Assembly (NCBI RefSeq): GCF_030689305.1
Contig: NZ_JAUYVM010000011.1
Span: 154,731-218,730, forward strand
DNA length: 64,000 nt
Source: Vibrio penaeicida
GTDB lineage: Bacteria > Pseudomonadota > Gammaproteobacteria > Enterobacterales > Vibrionaceae
Direction of reading: 5' to 3'
The position numbers and the translations under genes are program-made. Every line of letters starts with the position of its first letter. Positions within the stretch are counted from its first letter, which is position 1. Below, in pieces: positions 52,309-61,823 of the stretch. A model generated the notes under the pieces. The model searched no databases. It was not told the DNA's origin and worked only from the letters and a program-made list of their open reading frames with translations.

Positions 52309-53547
52309 ATGAAAAGCCGTTCAATCAACGATGTAAAGCGGGACTTACTGCGATTTTATAGCTTGATAGCATTCAGTTTAGCTGCGCTTATTTATCTTTC
52401 GTTTGCCCTGTACCTAGTCATCAGCGAAGATCGAAATACCGCAATCCACCTTCAATCGTTCAAAAATATTGCGATAGAGCGTTACCTAAATTCAGACTTA
52501 CCATTTGAAAAAGTTAGCCCATTTATTACCGCGTATTACGATGCAGATACGCTTCCAGACAACGTTAAAAAACTGAGCCCTTTCCCTATCAATGAAGTCA
52601 GCAATAAGCGTAACTTCTTTAATGAAGGCTATTTTGTTTTCTATACAAGATTTCTTGATAGCAATGGCAAAGATACTGCTTTGTATCTGACCATTGATGC
52701 CAGTGCAAAAGATTTTGGTGATGAGTCCTGGGATTTCATCATTTTGATTTCTATGGCATTTACCAGCTGCCTTATCCTAGTGCTTCGATTCTCACTGAAA
52801 CGGGTATTCAGTATGATCATGAGCCCGGTATCCCAACTAAGCACGCAACTAACGTTAGAAGGCACTCATAAATTTCAAGTCGAAAACGATGCCATTGTTG
52901 AACTGCAACACTTAACAGAAAGGCTTAACCAATTTTCTGACATGAAAGAAAGAATAGCCAAGCAAGAGATGATGTTTGCGAAGTACGCCAGCCATGAACT
53001 TAAAACCCCAATTGCCATCATCCTTGGTGCTGCTAATTTACAAGGCATGAAGCAAGAACCAGATTTTCATGAGAAACAGCGAGTACGCATTCTCAGTGCC
53101 GCAAAACAAATGCAAGCAACGGTGGAAGTACTGCTCAATATCGTTAAGCAAGAAAACGTAGGTAATGTAGCCCAACCCTATTCAGTTCAATTAGATGCCA
53201 TTGATATTGTCAGTTACCAGCGGGCTCACCCTGACATTCAATTTGATCTGGATTTAGACCCAAATACGCAAACTAACCTTCCCCCTACAGTGCTATCGAT
53301 GATTTTGAAAAACCTGTTAGACAATTCCATCAGGCACACAGACAAAGGCAAAATTGGTGTTTTAATTCAAGCAGAGACAATTCGAGTTCAAGATACAGGT
53401 AGTGGATTAGAAGGTAAAACCATATCAGAACATGGCTTAGGGCTTTTGATTGTGCGTCGCCTTTGTGAAAGCTATCAGTGGTCATTTTCTATCGCCAACC
53501 ATCCACAAGGCGGCTGCGTAGCGGAATTAAAGCGGCACACTGAATAA
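52309..53547 (+). CDS. Sensor histidine kinase
   Basis: The 412 residues include a first membrane helix ('LIAFSLAALIYLSFALYLVI'), a periplasmic domain of about 100 residues, a second helix ('FIILISMAFTSCLILVL'), a HAMP-like linker, the H-box 'KYASHELKTPIAIILG', the N-box 'MILKNLLDNSIRHTD', G1 'VQDTGSGL' and G2 'HGLGLLIVRRLC'. It should phosphorylate the response regulator encoded just before. The signal is unknown; a pump under its control suggests envelope-active compounds such as peptides or bile. Confidence 0.92.
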   Translation: MKSRSINDVKRDLLRFYSLIAFSLAALIYLSFALYLVISEDRNTAIHLQSFKNIAIERYLNSDLPFEKVSPFITAYYDADTLPDNVKKLSPFPINEVSNKRNFFNEGYFVFYTRFLDSNGKDTALYLTIDASAKDFGDESWDFIILISMAFTSCLILVLRFSLKRVFSMIMSPVSQLSTQLTLEGTHKFQVENDAIVELQHLTERLNQFSDMKERIAKQEMMFAKYASHELKTPIAIILGAANLQGMKQEPDFHEKQRVRILSAAKQMQATVEVLLNIVKQENVGNVAQPYSVQLDAIDIVSYQRAHPDIQFDLDLDPNTQTNLPPTVLSMILKNLLDNSIRHTDKGKIGVLIQAETIRVQDTGSGLEGKTISEHGLGLLIVRRLCESYQWSFSIANHPQGGCVAELKRHTE

Positions 53548-53557
53548 CTTAAGTCAT

Positions 53558-53587
53558 AAAAAAACGGGCTCTAAAAGCCCGTTTTTT
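53558..53587. terminator. Bidirectional terminator between kinase and kdsA
   Basis: AAAACGGGCT-CTAAA-AGCCCGTTTT flanked by A- and T-runs lies between convergent genes. It repeats the hairpin at 47534-47561 with one mismatch in the shared 28 bases. Confidence 0.9.
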
Positions 53588-53638
53588 ACTTCAAGTAGCT
53601 AGTACGACTATGCTGATATTTATCTGATACCAGCCAGC

Positions 53639-54490
53639 CTAGTTAATCTCAATAGGTTCGAAGCTTTTAATCAAATCATCCAAAGATTTCATCTGAGCTA
53701 AGAAAGGTTCCAACTTATCAAGAGGCAACGCAGATGGACCATCACACAGTGCTTTCTCTGGATTAGGGTGCGCTTCAATAAACAAACCTGCAATGCCAGT
53801 TGCTAGACCCGATTTTGCAAGTTCTACTGTTTGCTCACGGCGTCCACCAGAAGCAGCTCCAGATGGATCACGCATTTGCAGAGCATGGGTTACATCAAAG
53901 ATGATAGGGCTACCATTAGAAGCCTTCTTCATCACCCCAAAGCCAAGCATGTCTACCACAAGGTTATCGTAACCGTGGCAAGCACCGCGCTCACATAAAA
54001 TGATTTGTTCGTTACCACATTCCGCAAACTTATCAACGATGTTCCCCACCTGAGCTGGGCTCATAAATTGAGGCTTTTTCACGTTAATAACAGCGCCTGT
54101 CTTGGCCATTGCTTCAACCAAATCGGTTTGACGCGCCAAGAAAGCAGGAAGTTGGATAACATCCACGACTTCAGAAACGGGTTGTGCCTGTGCTTCTGTG
54201 TGGATATCGGTAATGATTTTGACACCAAAAGTCTCTTTCAACTCTTGGAAAATTTTTAAACCTTCCTCCATACCAGGACCACGGTATGAATTGATTGAGG
54301 AGCGGTTTGCTTTATCAAAAGACGCTTTGAATACATAAGGGATACCCAGCTTCTCTGTCACCTTTACGTAATGTTCACAGATCTGCATAGCAAGATCTCG
54401 TGATTCAAGGACATTCATGCCCGCAAAAAGTGTAAATGGCTTGTCGTTAGCGACATCCAGTTCGCCAATTTTGACGGTTTTCTGTTCCAT
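53639..54490 (-). CDS. kdsA: 3-deoxy-8-phosphooctulonate (KDO-8-P) synthase
   Basis: The 283-residue protein contains 'FTLFAGMNVLESRDLAMQIC', 'YVFKASFDKANRSSINSYRG', 'KIITDIHTEAQAQPVSEVVD', 'IQLPAFLARQTDLVEAMAKT' and 'SGAASGGRREQTVELAKSGL', the PEP- and arabinose-5-P-binding motifs of KdsA. The enzyme makes KDO-8-P for the lipid A inner core. It is the last gene of the hemA-prfA-prmC-sirB2-sirB1-kdsA block, 13 bases after sirB1. Confidence 0.97.
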   Translation of the reverse strand: MEQKTVKIGELDVANDKPFTLFAGMNVLESRDLAMQICEHYVKVTEKLGIPYVFKASFDKANRSSINSYRGPGMEEGLKIFQELKETFGVKIITDIHTEAQAQPVSEVVDVIQLPAFLARQTDLVEAMAKTGAVINVKKPQFMSPAQVGNIVDKFAECGNEQIILCERGACHGYDNLVVDMLGFGVMKKASNGSPIIFDVTHALQMRDPSGAASGGRREQTVELAKSGLATGIAGLFIEAHPNPEKALCDGPSALPLDKLEPFLAQMKSLDDLIKSFEPIEIN

Positions 54491-54503
54491 ATGAAGGTCT
54501 CGC

Positions 54504-55313
54504 CTAATGAATAGTAATTTGAGTTTCGCTCATGGTACTCACCTGAGCTTTAAGGAGTTCTGCACCCGGATCGTCAGGGCATTGATCAATAAAAAATTGA
54601 TAATCCGTTGCTGCAATTTGGTGGCAATCGAGTTGCTGATATATAAACCCACGATCACGGATTTCATAAGGGTCATCAGGAACAAACATCAATGCTAAAT
54701 CCGTGCAATTCAGCGCTAAAGTGTATCGCTCTTCACGCAACATCGCAGATTTAATTAACGCTAGCCAACGCCCAATAACAGTCGGATTGTCCGCTGAAGC
54801 CAAATGCTCTGGCTTCAATTTAGCCAATGGTCCATCATGACCAATTAGCCATGCACGCAGTGTTTGCGCACTCACGTACTCCCCATTGAATGGGTTGATG
54901 TATGCCGCTGTTTCATCAGACCACATCACCTTGACAAGAAACTGAGTTGGAAAGGTCACCCCTTCTACAGGAAAGCCCAACTTTTGGCCAAAGTAGAGCA
55001 AAAGCGAACCCAAGCTAACAGGGATACCTTTGCGTCGCTCGAGCACTTTGTCCATAAAAGCGTTTTCACTAGCAAAATAAGCTTCACTGTCGCCTTTAAA
55101 TTGCCACTGGCAATAAAAAAGGCGCAAGAAAGCCTCAAACCTTGCTTGCTCATTCACTTCGTGGCTCAATTCTAGCTCGGCTTCTTTTAACAGACGCTCA
55201 AGCTCTGCATTCGCCCAATGTACATTCGTATCAGGATCAATCGCCTCATTTAGCGCCAAAGCCCCTTCAACCAATGTCATGTCGTCTAAGTCTTCGTCGA
55301 ACAGATCAAACAT
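54504..55313 (-). CDS. sirB1: SirB1 family transglutaminase-like/TPR protein
   Basis: The 269 residues include the transglutaminase-like 'LERRKGIPVSLGSLLLYFGQ' and 'GVTFPTQFLVKVMW', and a C-terminal TPR-like stretch ('LNCTDLALMFVPDDPYEIRD', 'CHQIAATDYQFFIDQCPDDP'). The SirB1/YchA family has no proven role; the catalytic Cys of true transglutaminases is absent (Ser in the usual place). The conserved position between prmC-sirB2 and kdsA is the best evidence for identity. Confidence 0.9.
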   Translation of the reverse strand: MFDLFDEDLDDMTLVEGALALNEAIDPDTNVHWANAELERLLKEAELELSHEVNEQARFEAFLRLFYCQWQFKGDSEAYFASENAFMDKVLERRKGIPVSLGSLLLYFGQKLGFPVEGVTFPTQFLVKVMWSDETAAYINPFNGEYVSAQTLRAWLIGHDGPLAKLKPEHLASADNPTVIGRWLALIKSAMLREERYTLALNCTDLALMFVPDDPYEIRDRGFIYQQLDCHQIAATDYQFFIDQCPDDPGAELLKAQVSTMSETQITIH

Positions 55314-55316
55314 GAT

Positions 55317-55700
55317 TTAACCTAAAAATACCGGTACTTTCGTAACAGCAAGTTTCCCTGCCATAGCCAACCATCCTAGCGCACCAAAAAAGGCAAACGC
55401 TCGTAACAATTGGTTCTTACCTAATTTTAATGCAAAAAATCCAAGGGCAATGTAAGCCAGCACACAAGTTATCTTTTCAGTTAACCAAAGCCCTGCTGGT
55501 GTAAACGGTACAAAGCCCGTGATTGCAACCAATCCCACACCAGACAACAGCAAAAGTGTGTCGTTAATATGAGGTGATATTTTGAGAAATTTATTTTCTA
55601 ATACTGGCGATTTAGCCACCATCAATGCGTACCGAAGAACAAACAGTAATACACTGATTGCTATCGTAAGCATGTGGAAATGTTTTAGCGCTATATACAT
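55317..55700 (-). CDS. sirB2: SirB2 family membrane protein
   Basis: The 127-residue protein has four hydrophobic helices: 'HMLTIAISVLLFVLRYALMV', 'DTLLLLSGVGLVAITGFVPF', 'ITCVLAYIALGFFALKLG' and 'LLRAFAFFGALGWLAMAGKL'. The N-terminal 'ALKHFHM' is shared with YchQ/SirB2. It is an inner-membrane protein of unknown function, separated from sirB1 by three bases. Confidence 0.9.
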   Translation of the reverse strand: MYIALKHFHMLTIAISVLLFVLRYALMVAKSPVLENKFLKISPHINDTLLLLSGVGLVAITGFVPFTPAGLWLTEKITCVLAYIALGFFALKLGKNQLLRAFAFFGALGWLAMAGKLAVTKVPVFLG

Positions 55701-55764
55701 AATAATTATCTTTTTTATATGTACTCAGTACATTGCTCATCAATAAGGACAATATCGCCCTTTA

Positions 55765-56631
55765 TCAAGATCGAAAGCGACCCAATGTAACTCTGTCGTT
55801 TCCGGTGTAATCTTGTTCTGTCACTACATCGACATACCCTAGTGACGTTAAAACATCTCGTACTAGCAAGCCTTGCTCAAAGCCATGCTCCATTAAAAGC
55901 CAACCGTCTTCAGAAAGATAAGAACGTGCGTTATCAGCTATGTAGCTCAGGTCCGCCATTCCTTTCTCTTCTGCAACAAGAGCACTCATTGGCTCAAATC
56001 GAACATCACCTTTCTCAAGGTGTGGATCGCAAGCGTCAATATAGGGTGGATTACTTACGATACAAGCAAATTTCGTTCCCTCACTAATAGGGGAAAACCA
56101 ACTTCCTTGTAAAAATGAAGTATTTCGGATAGTTAAACGCGTTGCGTTCTCTGTCGCCAGTTTTTGGGCTTCAACGCGAATGTCTACTCCCGTGACCTGT
56201 ACCGAGGGCAATTCACTGGCTATCGCCAATGCAATGGCACCCGTCCCAGTTCCCAAATCAAGCACTTCTCCCGTGGCATCAGACATCTTATCCAACGCCA
56301 GTTCAACTAAGCGCTCAGTGTCGGGTCGAGGTATCAATGTTGATGGCGACACCTTTAACGGCAACGACCAGAATTCTCTTTCACCTACAATGTAGGCTAC
56401 GGGTTCTCCGGTCAAACGTCTTTCTAATAGAGAGAGAAACGTTGTGTCCTGTTCGCTCGTCAATGCTCGCTCGGGCCAAGTCAGCAGGTAGCTTCTCGGT
56501 TTATCCAGTGCGTGGCAAAGCAATACAGCAGCGTCCAGCGACGGCGAATCGCTGCCGCTGGCTATCAATTGTTCTATTGCCGCTTTTAAAGTGGCTTCAA
56601 TACTTGCAGGCATACCTAGCTCACTTGTCAT
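55765..56631 (-). CDS. prmC: Release factor glutamine N5-methyltransferase PrmC
   Basis: The 288 residues have the N-terminal helical domain ('LDAAVLLCHALDKPRSYLLT'), 'FWSLPLKVSPSTLIPRPDTE', the SAM motif 'VLDLGTGTGAIALAIASELP' and the catalytic 'VSNPPYID'. PrmC methylates the GGQ glutamine of RF1 and RF2. It follows prfA (RF1), its substrate, by 17 bases on the same strand. Confidence 0.96.
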   Translation of the reverse strand: MTSELGMPASIEATLKAAIEQLIASGSDSPSLDAAVLLCHALDKPRSYLLTWPERALTSEQDTTFLSLLERRLTGEPVAYIVGEREFWSLPLKVSPSTLIPRPDTERLVELALDKMSDATGEVLDLGTGTGAIALAIASELPSVQVTGVDIRVEAQKLATENATRLTIRNTSFLQGSWFSPISEGTKFACIVSNPPYIDACDPHLEKGDVRFEPMSALVAEEKGMADLSYIADNARSYLSEDGWLLMEHGFEQGLLVRDVLTSLGYVDVVTEQDYTGNDRVTLGRFRS

Positions 56632-56648
56632 TAGCGTTCAACATGCTG

Positions 56649-57737
56649 TTAGTTTTGATCTGCCAATGCCGCTAGTTGATCCGCTTGATGCTCTTGAATC
56701 ACAGGATCAACCAAGCTTTGTAGATCACCTTCCATCACCTCGTTCAAACGGTACACCGTTAGATTGATACGATGGTCAGAAACACGACCTTGAGGGTAAT
56801 TGTAGGTGCGAATTCGATCACTTCGGTCGCCAGAACCTAATAGATTGCGTCGAGTTGTTGACACTTCTTCAGCTCGCTTGGCTTCTTCAGCTTGGGTAAT
56901 TCGCGCAGCAAGAACCGACATCGCTTTCGCTTTATTCTTATGCTGTGAGCGCTCATCTTGACACTCAACCACTGTACCCGTAGGCAAGTGAGTAATTCGG
57001 ATGGCTGAGTCAGTGGTGTTAACGTGCTGACCACCCGCACCCGAAGCTCGGAAGGTATCGATTTTCAGATCCGATGCTTTGATTTCTGGAATTTCCGCTT
57101 CTGGGATCTCCGCCATAATGGCAACAGTACAAGCTGAAGTGTGTACGCGACCTTGAGATTCTGTTTCTGGTACGCGCTGAACACGGTGACCACCAGATTC
57201 AAATTTCAATACGCCATAAACCCCTTCACCAACCACTTTCGCGATCATCTCTTTGTAACCGCCGTGTTCCGATTCATTGGAGTTCACAACTTCAACTCGC
57301 CAACCACGTTTCTCGGCATATTTGCTGTACATGCGGAACAAATCACCCGCAAAAATTCCCGCTTCATCGCCACCTGCACCCGCTCGGATTTCTAGGAAGC
57401 AGTTACGGTCATCATTAGGATCTTTAGGCAGTAAAAGAATCTGAAGCTCGTCCGCTAAGTTTTCAATGGACGCTTTTGCTTCTTTGATTTCTTCTTGAGC
57501 CATTTCACGCATTTCTGCGTCGTCTTCTTTCGCCATCTCTTCTGCAGCTTCAAGATCTTCTTGCGCTAGCTGATAAGATTGGAAGCATTTCGTGACTTCT
57601 TCCAACTGAGAGTATTCTTTCGAAAGGGCGCGGAACTTGTTTTGGTCGCCAATGATGTCTGGATCGCCAAGCAAATGCTGGACTTCTTCATAACGCTCTA
57701 CCAGCGTTTGAAGCTTGGTCAAAATAGAAGGTTTCAT
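56649..57737 (-). CDS. prfA: Peptide chain release factor 1
   Basis: The 362-residue RF1 has the codon-recognition 'PET' motif in 'VQRVPETESQGRVHTSACTV' and the catalytic 'GAGGQHVNTTDSAIRI' with its GGQ. The C-terminal 'NYPQGRVSDHRINLTVYRLN' is also diagnostic. It terminates at UAA and UAG. It sits between hemA and prmC, 18 bases after hemA, as in other gammaproteobacteria. Confidence 0.98.
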   Translation of the reverse strand: MKPSILTKLQTLVERYEEVQHLLGDPDIIGDQNKFRALSKEYSQLEEVTKCFQSYQLAQEDLEAAEEMAKEDDAEMREMAQEEIKEAKASIENLADELQILLLPKDPNDDRNCFLEIRAGAGGDEAGIFAGDLFRMYSKYAEKRGWRVEVVNSNESEHGGYKEMIAKVVGEGVYGVLKFESGGHRVQRVPETESQGRVHTSACTVAIMAEIPEAEIPEIKASDLKIDTFRASGAGGQHVNTTDSAIRITHLPTGTVVECQDERSQHKNKAKAMSVLAARITQAEEAKRAEEVSTTRRNLLGSGDRSDRIRTYNYPQGRVSDHRINLTVYRLNEVMEGDLQSLVDPVIQEHQADQLAALADQN

Positions 57738-57755
57738 AATGTTCTTAAAATCAGT

Positions 57756-59012
57756 TTAGGAGTCTTCGAGTCCGAGACTCTGACGTATAACAGTTAATTT
57801 GGCGGGTTCACCCTGCTCTGCTGCACTTTGCAGCGCACGCGTGGGAGCGTGAATCAACTTGTTGGTTAACTTATTGCTAAGCTCGATAAGAATTTTTTCC
57901 GGATCACCGCCCGAAGACAGCGATTGCAAACTTCTAGAAAGCAGCTCTTCACGGATACCATTTGCAGATTCGCGGTAGTCTCTAATACTATCTACCGCTT
58001 GCAGAGAACGAAGCCAAGTCATAAACCCAGCACTTTCTTCTGCCACAATGGCTTCCGCTTGGATGGCTTCGACTTTTCTTTGCTCTATATTCTTATCAAC
58101 GATGGATTGAAGATCATCCACTGTATATAAATAGGCATCGTCCAGTTCAGAAACTTGTGCTTCTACATCTCTAGGCACCGCAATATCAACGATTAATATC
58201 GGTTGATGTCTGCGGGCTTTTAAAGCCGTTTCTACCATCCCTTTCCCTATGATCGGCAGAGGACTTGCCGTGGAACTGATAACAATATCAGCTTTTGGCA
58301 AATGTTCAGGTATTTCCGGCAAACTAATCACTGACGCACCAAAATCTTCCGCCAGTGTTTGTGCTCTTTCACGGGTTCGATTCGCGACAATCATTTTTTT
58401 ACAACCATGACCATCAAGGTGTTTGGCAACCAACTCTATGGTTTCACCTGCACCGACCAACAATACCGTTGTCTCTTCAATCGATTCGAAAATGTGTTTC
58501 GCTAGTGTGCATGCAGCGTAAGCTACAGACACCGCATTACCACCAATCTCGGTTTCAGTTCGAACACGCTTAGCAACAGAAAACGCTTTCTGAAAAAGCT
58601 TCTCCATTGTAGCGTCAACGGCCTTACTATCACGAGCATCCGAAAACGCCTGCTTAACCTGACCTAAAATTTGGGGTTCACCCAACACCAAGGAATCTAA
58701 CCCACAAGCCACTCTCATCAAATGCTTGATGGCAGATTGTTCTTCATGGATATACAGGCTGGGCATTAAATCGGTTGAATGAATACCATGAAAATCAGTT
58801 AACCAATCGATTATCTGACCTTTTCCTGCATTTTTGACGTCACAATATATTTCTGTGCGATTGCAGGTTGAAAGGATCACTCCACCGTTAATACTTGAAT
58901 TATTGGCAATATCAGATAGTGCTTGGGTCAGCTTGTCTGGAGAAAATGCGATTTTTTCTCGCAATTCGACCGACGCCGTATTGTGATTGATACCAATGAC
59001 AAGCAAAGACAT
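57756..59012 (-). CDS. hemA: Glutamyl-tRNA reductase
   Basis: The 418 residues begin 'MSLLVIGINHNTASVELREK' and carry the catalytic Cys in 'VILSTCNRTEIYCDV', 'LDSLVLGEPQILGQVKQAFS', 'SVAYAACTLAKHIFESIEET', the NADPH fold 'VLLVGAGETIELVAKHLDGH' and 'ILIVDIAVPRDVEAQV'. HemA makes glutamate-1-semialdehyde, the first step of haem synthesis. It is divergent from lolB, and the 140-base gap holds both promoters. Confidence 0.98.
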   Translation of the reverse strand: MSLLVIGINHNTASVELREKIAFSPDKLTQALSDIANNSSINGGVILSTCNRTEIYCDVKNAGKGQIIDWLTDFHGIHSTDLMPSLYIHEEQSAIKHLMRVACGLDSLVLGEPQILGQVKQAFSDARDSKAVDATMEKLFQKAFSVAKRVRTETEIGGNAVSVAYAACTLAKHIFESIEETTVLLVGAGETIELVAKHLDGHGCKKMIVANRTRERAQTLAEDFGASVISLPEIPEHLPKADIVISSTASPLPIIGKGMVETALKARRHQPILIVDIAVPRDVEAQVSELDDAYLYTVDDLQSIVDKNIEQRKVEAIQAEAIVAEESAGFMTWLRSLQAVDSIRDYRESANGIREELLSRSLQSLSSGGDPEKILIELSNKLTNKLIHAPTRALQSAAEQGEPAKLTVIRQSLGLEDS

Positions 59013-59152
59013 GTAGTGAGAGATCTCTGTCCGAAAATACTGTAAGAGCTTGAATTTTACTTTATGGAAGCACCTATTTAAAGGGGGGATTTAAACACGA
59101 TGTCATTTAAGTGATATAGTGAGCGCCGAATTAGCGTTATGTGGAGCAAAGA

Positions 59153-59800
59153 TTGACTATTCTACTCATTTCACCTATCACCCAATTTGTTCGTTCTTTG
59201 AGAAGCTCTTCTGCATTGTTTGTCGCTTCAATAGCACTTTTACTTTCTGCTTGTACCACTCTTCCAGAGGCGACCAATCAACCTGTCGACTGGGTTTCAC
59301 ATCAAAATCAATTAGAATCACTCCAAGAGTATGCCCTCACAGGGAAAATGGCTTACATCAGTGAAAGTAAGCGCCAGAGCCTGAATTTCTACTGGAAAAA
59401 AACTCATAACTCAGAAGAACTTCGTCTAACTACTTCACTTGGTCAGACAGCTTTACTGCTTAACATTGATGAAAATGGTGCAACCGTCGTCACCCATGAA
59501 GGGGACACCTATCGACATGTTAGCGGCAATATTCTGATTAAGCGTCTTACAGGTCTCAGTATCCCGATTGATCAGTTAAGTGAGTGGATAAAAGGTTTAC
59601 CTATCGATGCGGACTACTACCAACTTAACGAGGAAAATACGTTAAGTGACCTAACAAAGCAGATAGATGGTCAAGCTTGGGAATTAAACTTTAATAAGTA
59701 CACCCAACAAAATGAATTCGTATTACCGTCTAGCCTGACGTTAGTACAGGACAAAACAAAGTTAAAAATTGCCGTTTCAAAATGGATAGTCTCTCAATGA
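59153..59800 (+). CDS. lolB: Outer-membrane lipoprotein insertion protein LolB
   Basis: The 215-residue lipoprotein has a lipobox 'LLLSAC' after a hydrophobic segment, then 'WVSHQNQLESLQEYALTGKM', 'SLNFYWKKTHNSEELRLTTS' and 'WIKGLPIDADYYQLNEENTL', as in LolB, which receives lipoproteins from LolA. GGAG stands six bases ahead of a TTG at 59153, so I choose that start; a GTG at 59141 is the alternative. Its stop overlaps the ispE start (ATGA). Confidence 0.92.
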   Translation: MTILLISPITQFVRSLRSSSALFVASIALLLSACTTLPEATNQPVDWVSHQNQLESLQEYALTGKMAYISESKRQSLNFYWKKTHNSEELRLTTSLGQTALLLNIDENGATVVTHEGDTYRHVSGNILIKRLTGLSIPIDQLSEWIKGLPIDADYYQLNEENTLSDLTKQIDGQAWELNFNKYTQQNEFVLPSSLTLVQDKTKLKIAVSKWIVSQ

Positions 59801-60669
59801 TTCCAACCCATACCACTTGGCCTTCGCCAGCAAAACTCAACCTATTTTTGTACATAACGGGTCAAAGAGCTAATGGTTACCATGAGCTCCAAACGCTATT
59901 CCAGTTCATCGATTACGGCGACGAACTGGGCATAAAAGCCAATGCAACCGGTAACGTGACGCTGTCGCCAGAAATTACAGGGGTTGCCCTAGAAGATAAC
60001 TTAATTTGGAAGGCCGCCCGTGCACTGCAACAAAAAACCGGATGCCCCTTAGGTGCGCACATTGAGTTAAAAAAGATTCTTCCAATGGGTGGCGGAATAG
60101 GTGGCGGCTCTTCAAACGCCGCAACAACGTTAGTTGCGTTGAATTATTTGTGGCAAACCAACCTGTCCGACAATGAGCTGGCGGAAATAGGCTTGGCTTT
60201 GGGTGCCGATGTACCTGTTTTTGTACGAGGTCACGCCGCGTTTGCAGAAGGCGTTGGTGAAGAAATTTACTCAGCAGAGCCAGAAGAAAAAGTCTATCTC
60301 GTTGTTCGCCCTAATGTCAGCATCGCGACAGCCGACATTTTTTCTCATCCTCAATTGACAAGAAACACACCAAAACGAGATCTGGCAACACTTCTTGACA
60401 CTGAGTACGAAAACGATTGCGAAAAAATCGTCCGAATACTCTATCCTGAGGTTGATAAGCAACTTTCATGGCTGCTACAATACGCGCCGTCAAGATTGAC
60501 GGGTACTGGATCTTGCATTTTTGGCGAGTTTTCGAGCAAAAGTGAAGCAAATTCAGTACTCTCTCAGCTTTCAGATGATGTACATGCATTTGTAGCTGCA
60601 GGCGTAAATCTTTCGCCTCTAAAAGAAAGATTGGCCGAGTACAAATCGGCCGACTCACAATCTATCTAA
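59797..60669 (+). CDS. ispE: 4-(cytidine-5'-diphospho)-2-C-methyl-D-erythritol kinase
   Basis: The 290-residue GHMP kinase has 'WPSPAKLNLFLYITGQRANG', the P-loop-like 'LPMGGGIGGGSSNAATTLVA', 'LGADVPVFVRGHAAFAEGVG' and 'RLTGTGSCIFGEFSSK'. It phosphorylates CDP-ME in the MEP isoprenoid pathway. The ATG at 59797 overlaps the lolB stop by four bases and aligns with E. coli IspE; the ATG five codons earlier is less likely. Confidence 0.97.
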   Translation: MIPTHTTWPSPAKLNLFLYITGQRANGYHELQTLFQFIDYGDELGIKANATGNVTLSPEITGVALEDNLIWKAARALQQKTGCPLGAHIELKKILPMGGGIGGGSSNAATTLVALNYLWQTNLSDNELAEIGLALGADVPVFVRGHAAFAEGVGEEIYSAEPEEKVYLVVRPNVSIATADIFSHPQLTRNTPKRDLATLLDTEYENDCEKIVRILYPEVDKQLSWLLQYAPSRLTGTGSCIFGEFSSKSEANSVLSQLSDDVHAFVAAGVNLSPLKERLAEYKSADSQSI

Positions 60670-60698
60670 AAACTGGACGCAACCCCGAGGTTTCTACC

Positions 60699-61643
60699 GT
60701 GCCTGATATGAAGCTATTTGCTGGTAACGCTACACCTGAACTAGCCCAACGTATTGCTGATCGTCTATACATCTCCCTAGGTGACGCTACTGTTTCCCGT
60801 TTCTCTGACGGCGAAGTCGCTGTTCAAATCAACGAGAACGTGCGTGGTAGTGATGTATTCATCATCCAATCTACTTGTGCACCAACCAACGACAACCTAA
60901 TGGAGTTGGTGGTAATGATTGATGCAATGCGCCGTGCTTCAGCTGGCCGTATTACAGCAGTAATCCCTTACTTCGGATACGCTCGTCAAGATCGTCGTGT
61001 ACGTTCAGCTCGTGTGCCAATCACTGCTAAAGTGGTTGCCGATTTCCTTTCTAACGTTGGTGTTGACCGCGTTCTTACTATCGACCTTCACGCAGAACAA
61101 ATTCAGGGCTTCTTCGATGTTCCTGTAGATAATATCTTCGGTACTCCAGTACTGCTTGAAGATATGCGTGCTCGTGGTCTTGAGGATCCGGTTGTTGTAT
61201 CTCCTGACCTTGGCGGTGTTGTACGTGCTCGTGCGACTGCAAAGGCTCTCGACGATACTGATATCGCTATCGTAGACAAGCGTCGCCCACGTGCTAACGT
61301 TTCAGAAGTGATGAACCTTATTGGTGATGTTGAAGGTCGCGATTGCGTGATCGTTGATGACATGATCGATACAGGTGGCACACTTTGTAAAGCAGCAGAA
61401 GCACTAAAACAACGTGGCGCAAAGCGTGTATTCGCTTACGCAACTCACGCTGTGTTCTCTGGTAACGCTGCTGAAAACATTGCTAACTCGGTACTTGACC
61501 AAGTCATTATTACTGACTCAATCGAACTACCTCAAGAGATGGCAGCAACAGGCAAAGTAACTCAGCTTACTCTGTCTAGCATGTTGGCTGAAGCGATTCG
61601 TCGTATCAGCAATGAAGAGTCTATCTCAGCAATGTTCAACTAA
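60699..61643 (+). CDS. prs: Ribose-phosphate pyrophosphokinase
   Basis: The 314 residues read 'MPDMKLFAGNATPELAQRIA' from a GTG start. They contain 'TCAPTNDNLMELVVMIDAMR', 'YFGYARQDRRVRSARVPITA', 'DLHAEQIQGFFDVPVDN' and the PRPP loop 'DCVIVDDMIDTGGTLCKAAE'. Prs makes PRPP for nucleotide, His, Trp and NAD synthesis. The distance of 29 bases from ispE and the GTG start are conserved in gammaproteobacteria. Confidence 0.98.
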   Translation: MPDMKLFAGNATPELAQRIADRLYISLGDATVSRFSDGEVAVQINENVRGSDVFIIQSTCAPTNDNLMELVVMIDAMRRASAGRITAVIPYFGYARQDRRVRSARVPITAKVVADFLSNVGVDRVLTIDLHAEQIQGFFDVPVDNIFGTPVLLEDMRARGLEDPVVVSPDLGGVVRARATAKALDDTDIAIVDKRRPRANVSEVMNLIGDVEGRDCVIVDDMIDTGGTLCKAAEALKQRGAKRVFAYATHAVFSGNAAENIANSVLDQVIITDSIELPQEMAATGKVTQLTLSSMLAEAIRRISNEESISAMFN

Positions 61644-61701
61644 GACTTAAGTTCAAAGCCCAACCAAGATTTAGGCTGAGCTAAGAATGACCCTAATTTA
61701 A

Positions 61702-61731
61702 AAGATGCCTCGCAATGCGGGGCATTTTTTT
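61702..61731 (+). terminator. Terminator of the lolB-ispE-prs operon
   Basis: GATGCC-TCGCAATGCGG-GGCAT is followed by seven T residues, 60 bases after the prs stop. Confidence 0.88.
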
Positions 61732-61823
61732 ATCCGTAGAATGTCCGTAGACATCCTGTCGATTAATAAGTTTGAAGTGTGCTATCATATCGCGCTTTTT
61801 GATTACGCAGAGAGACCATAACC

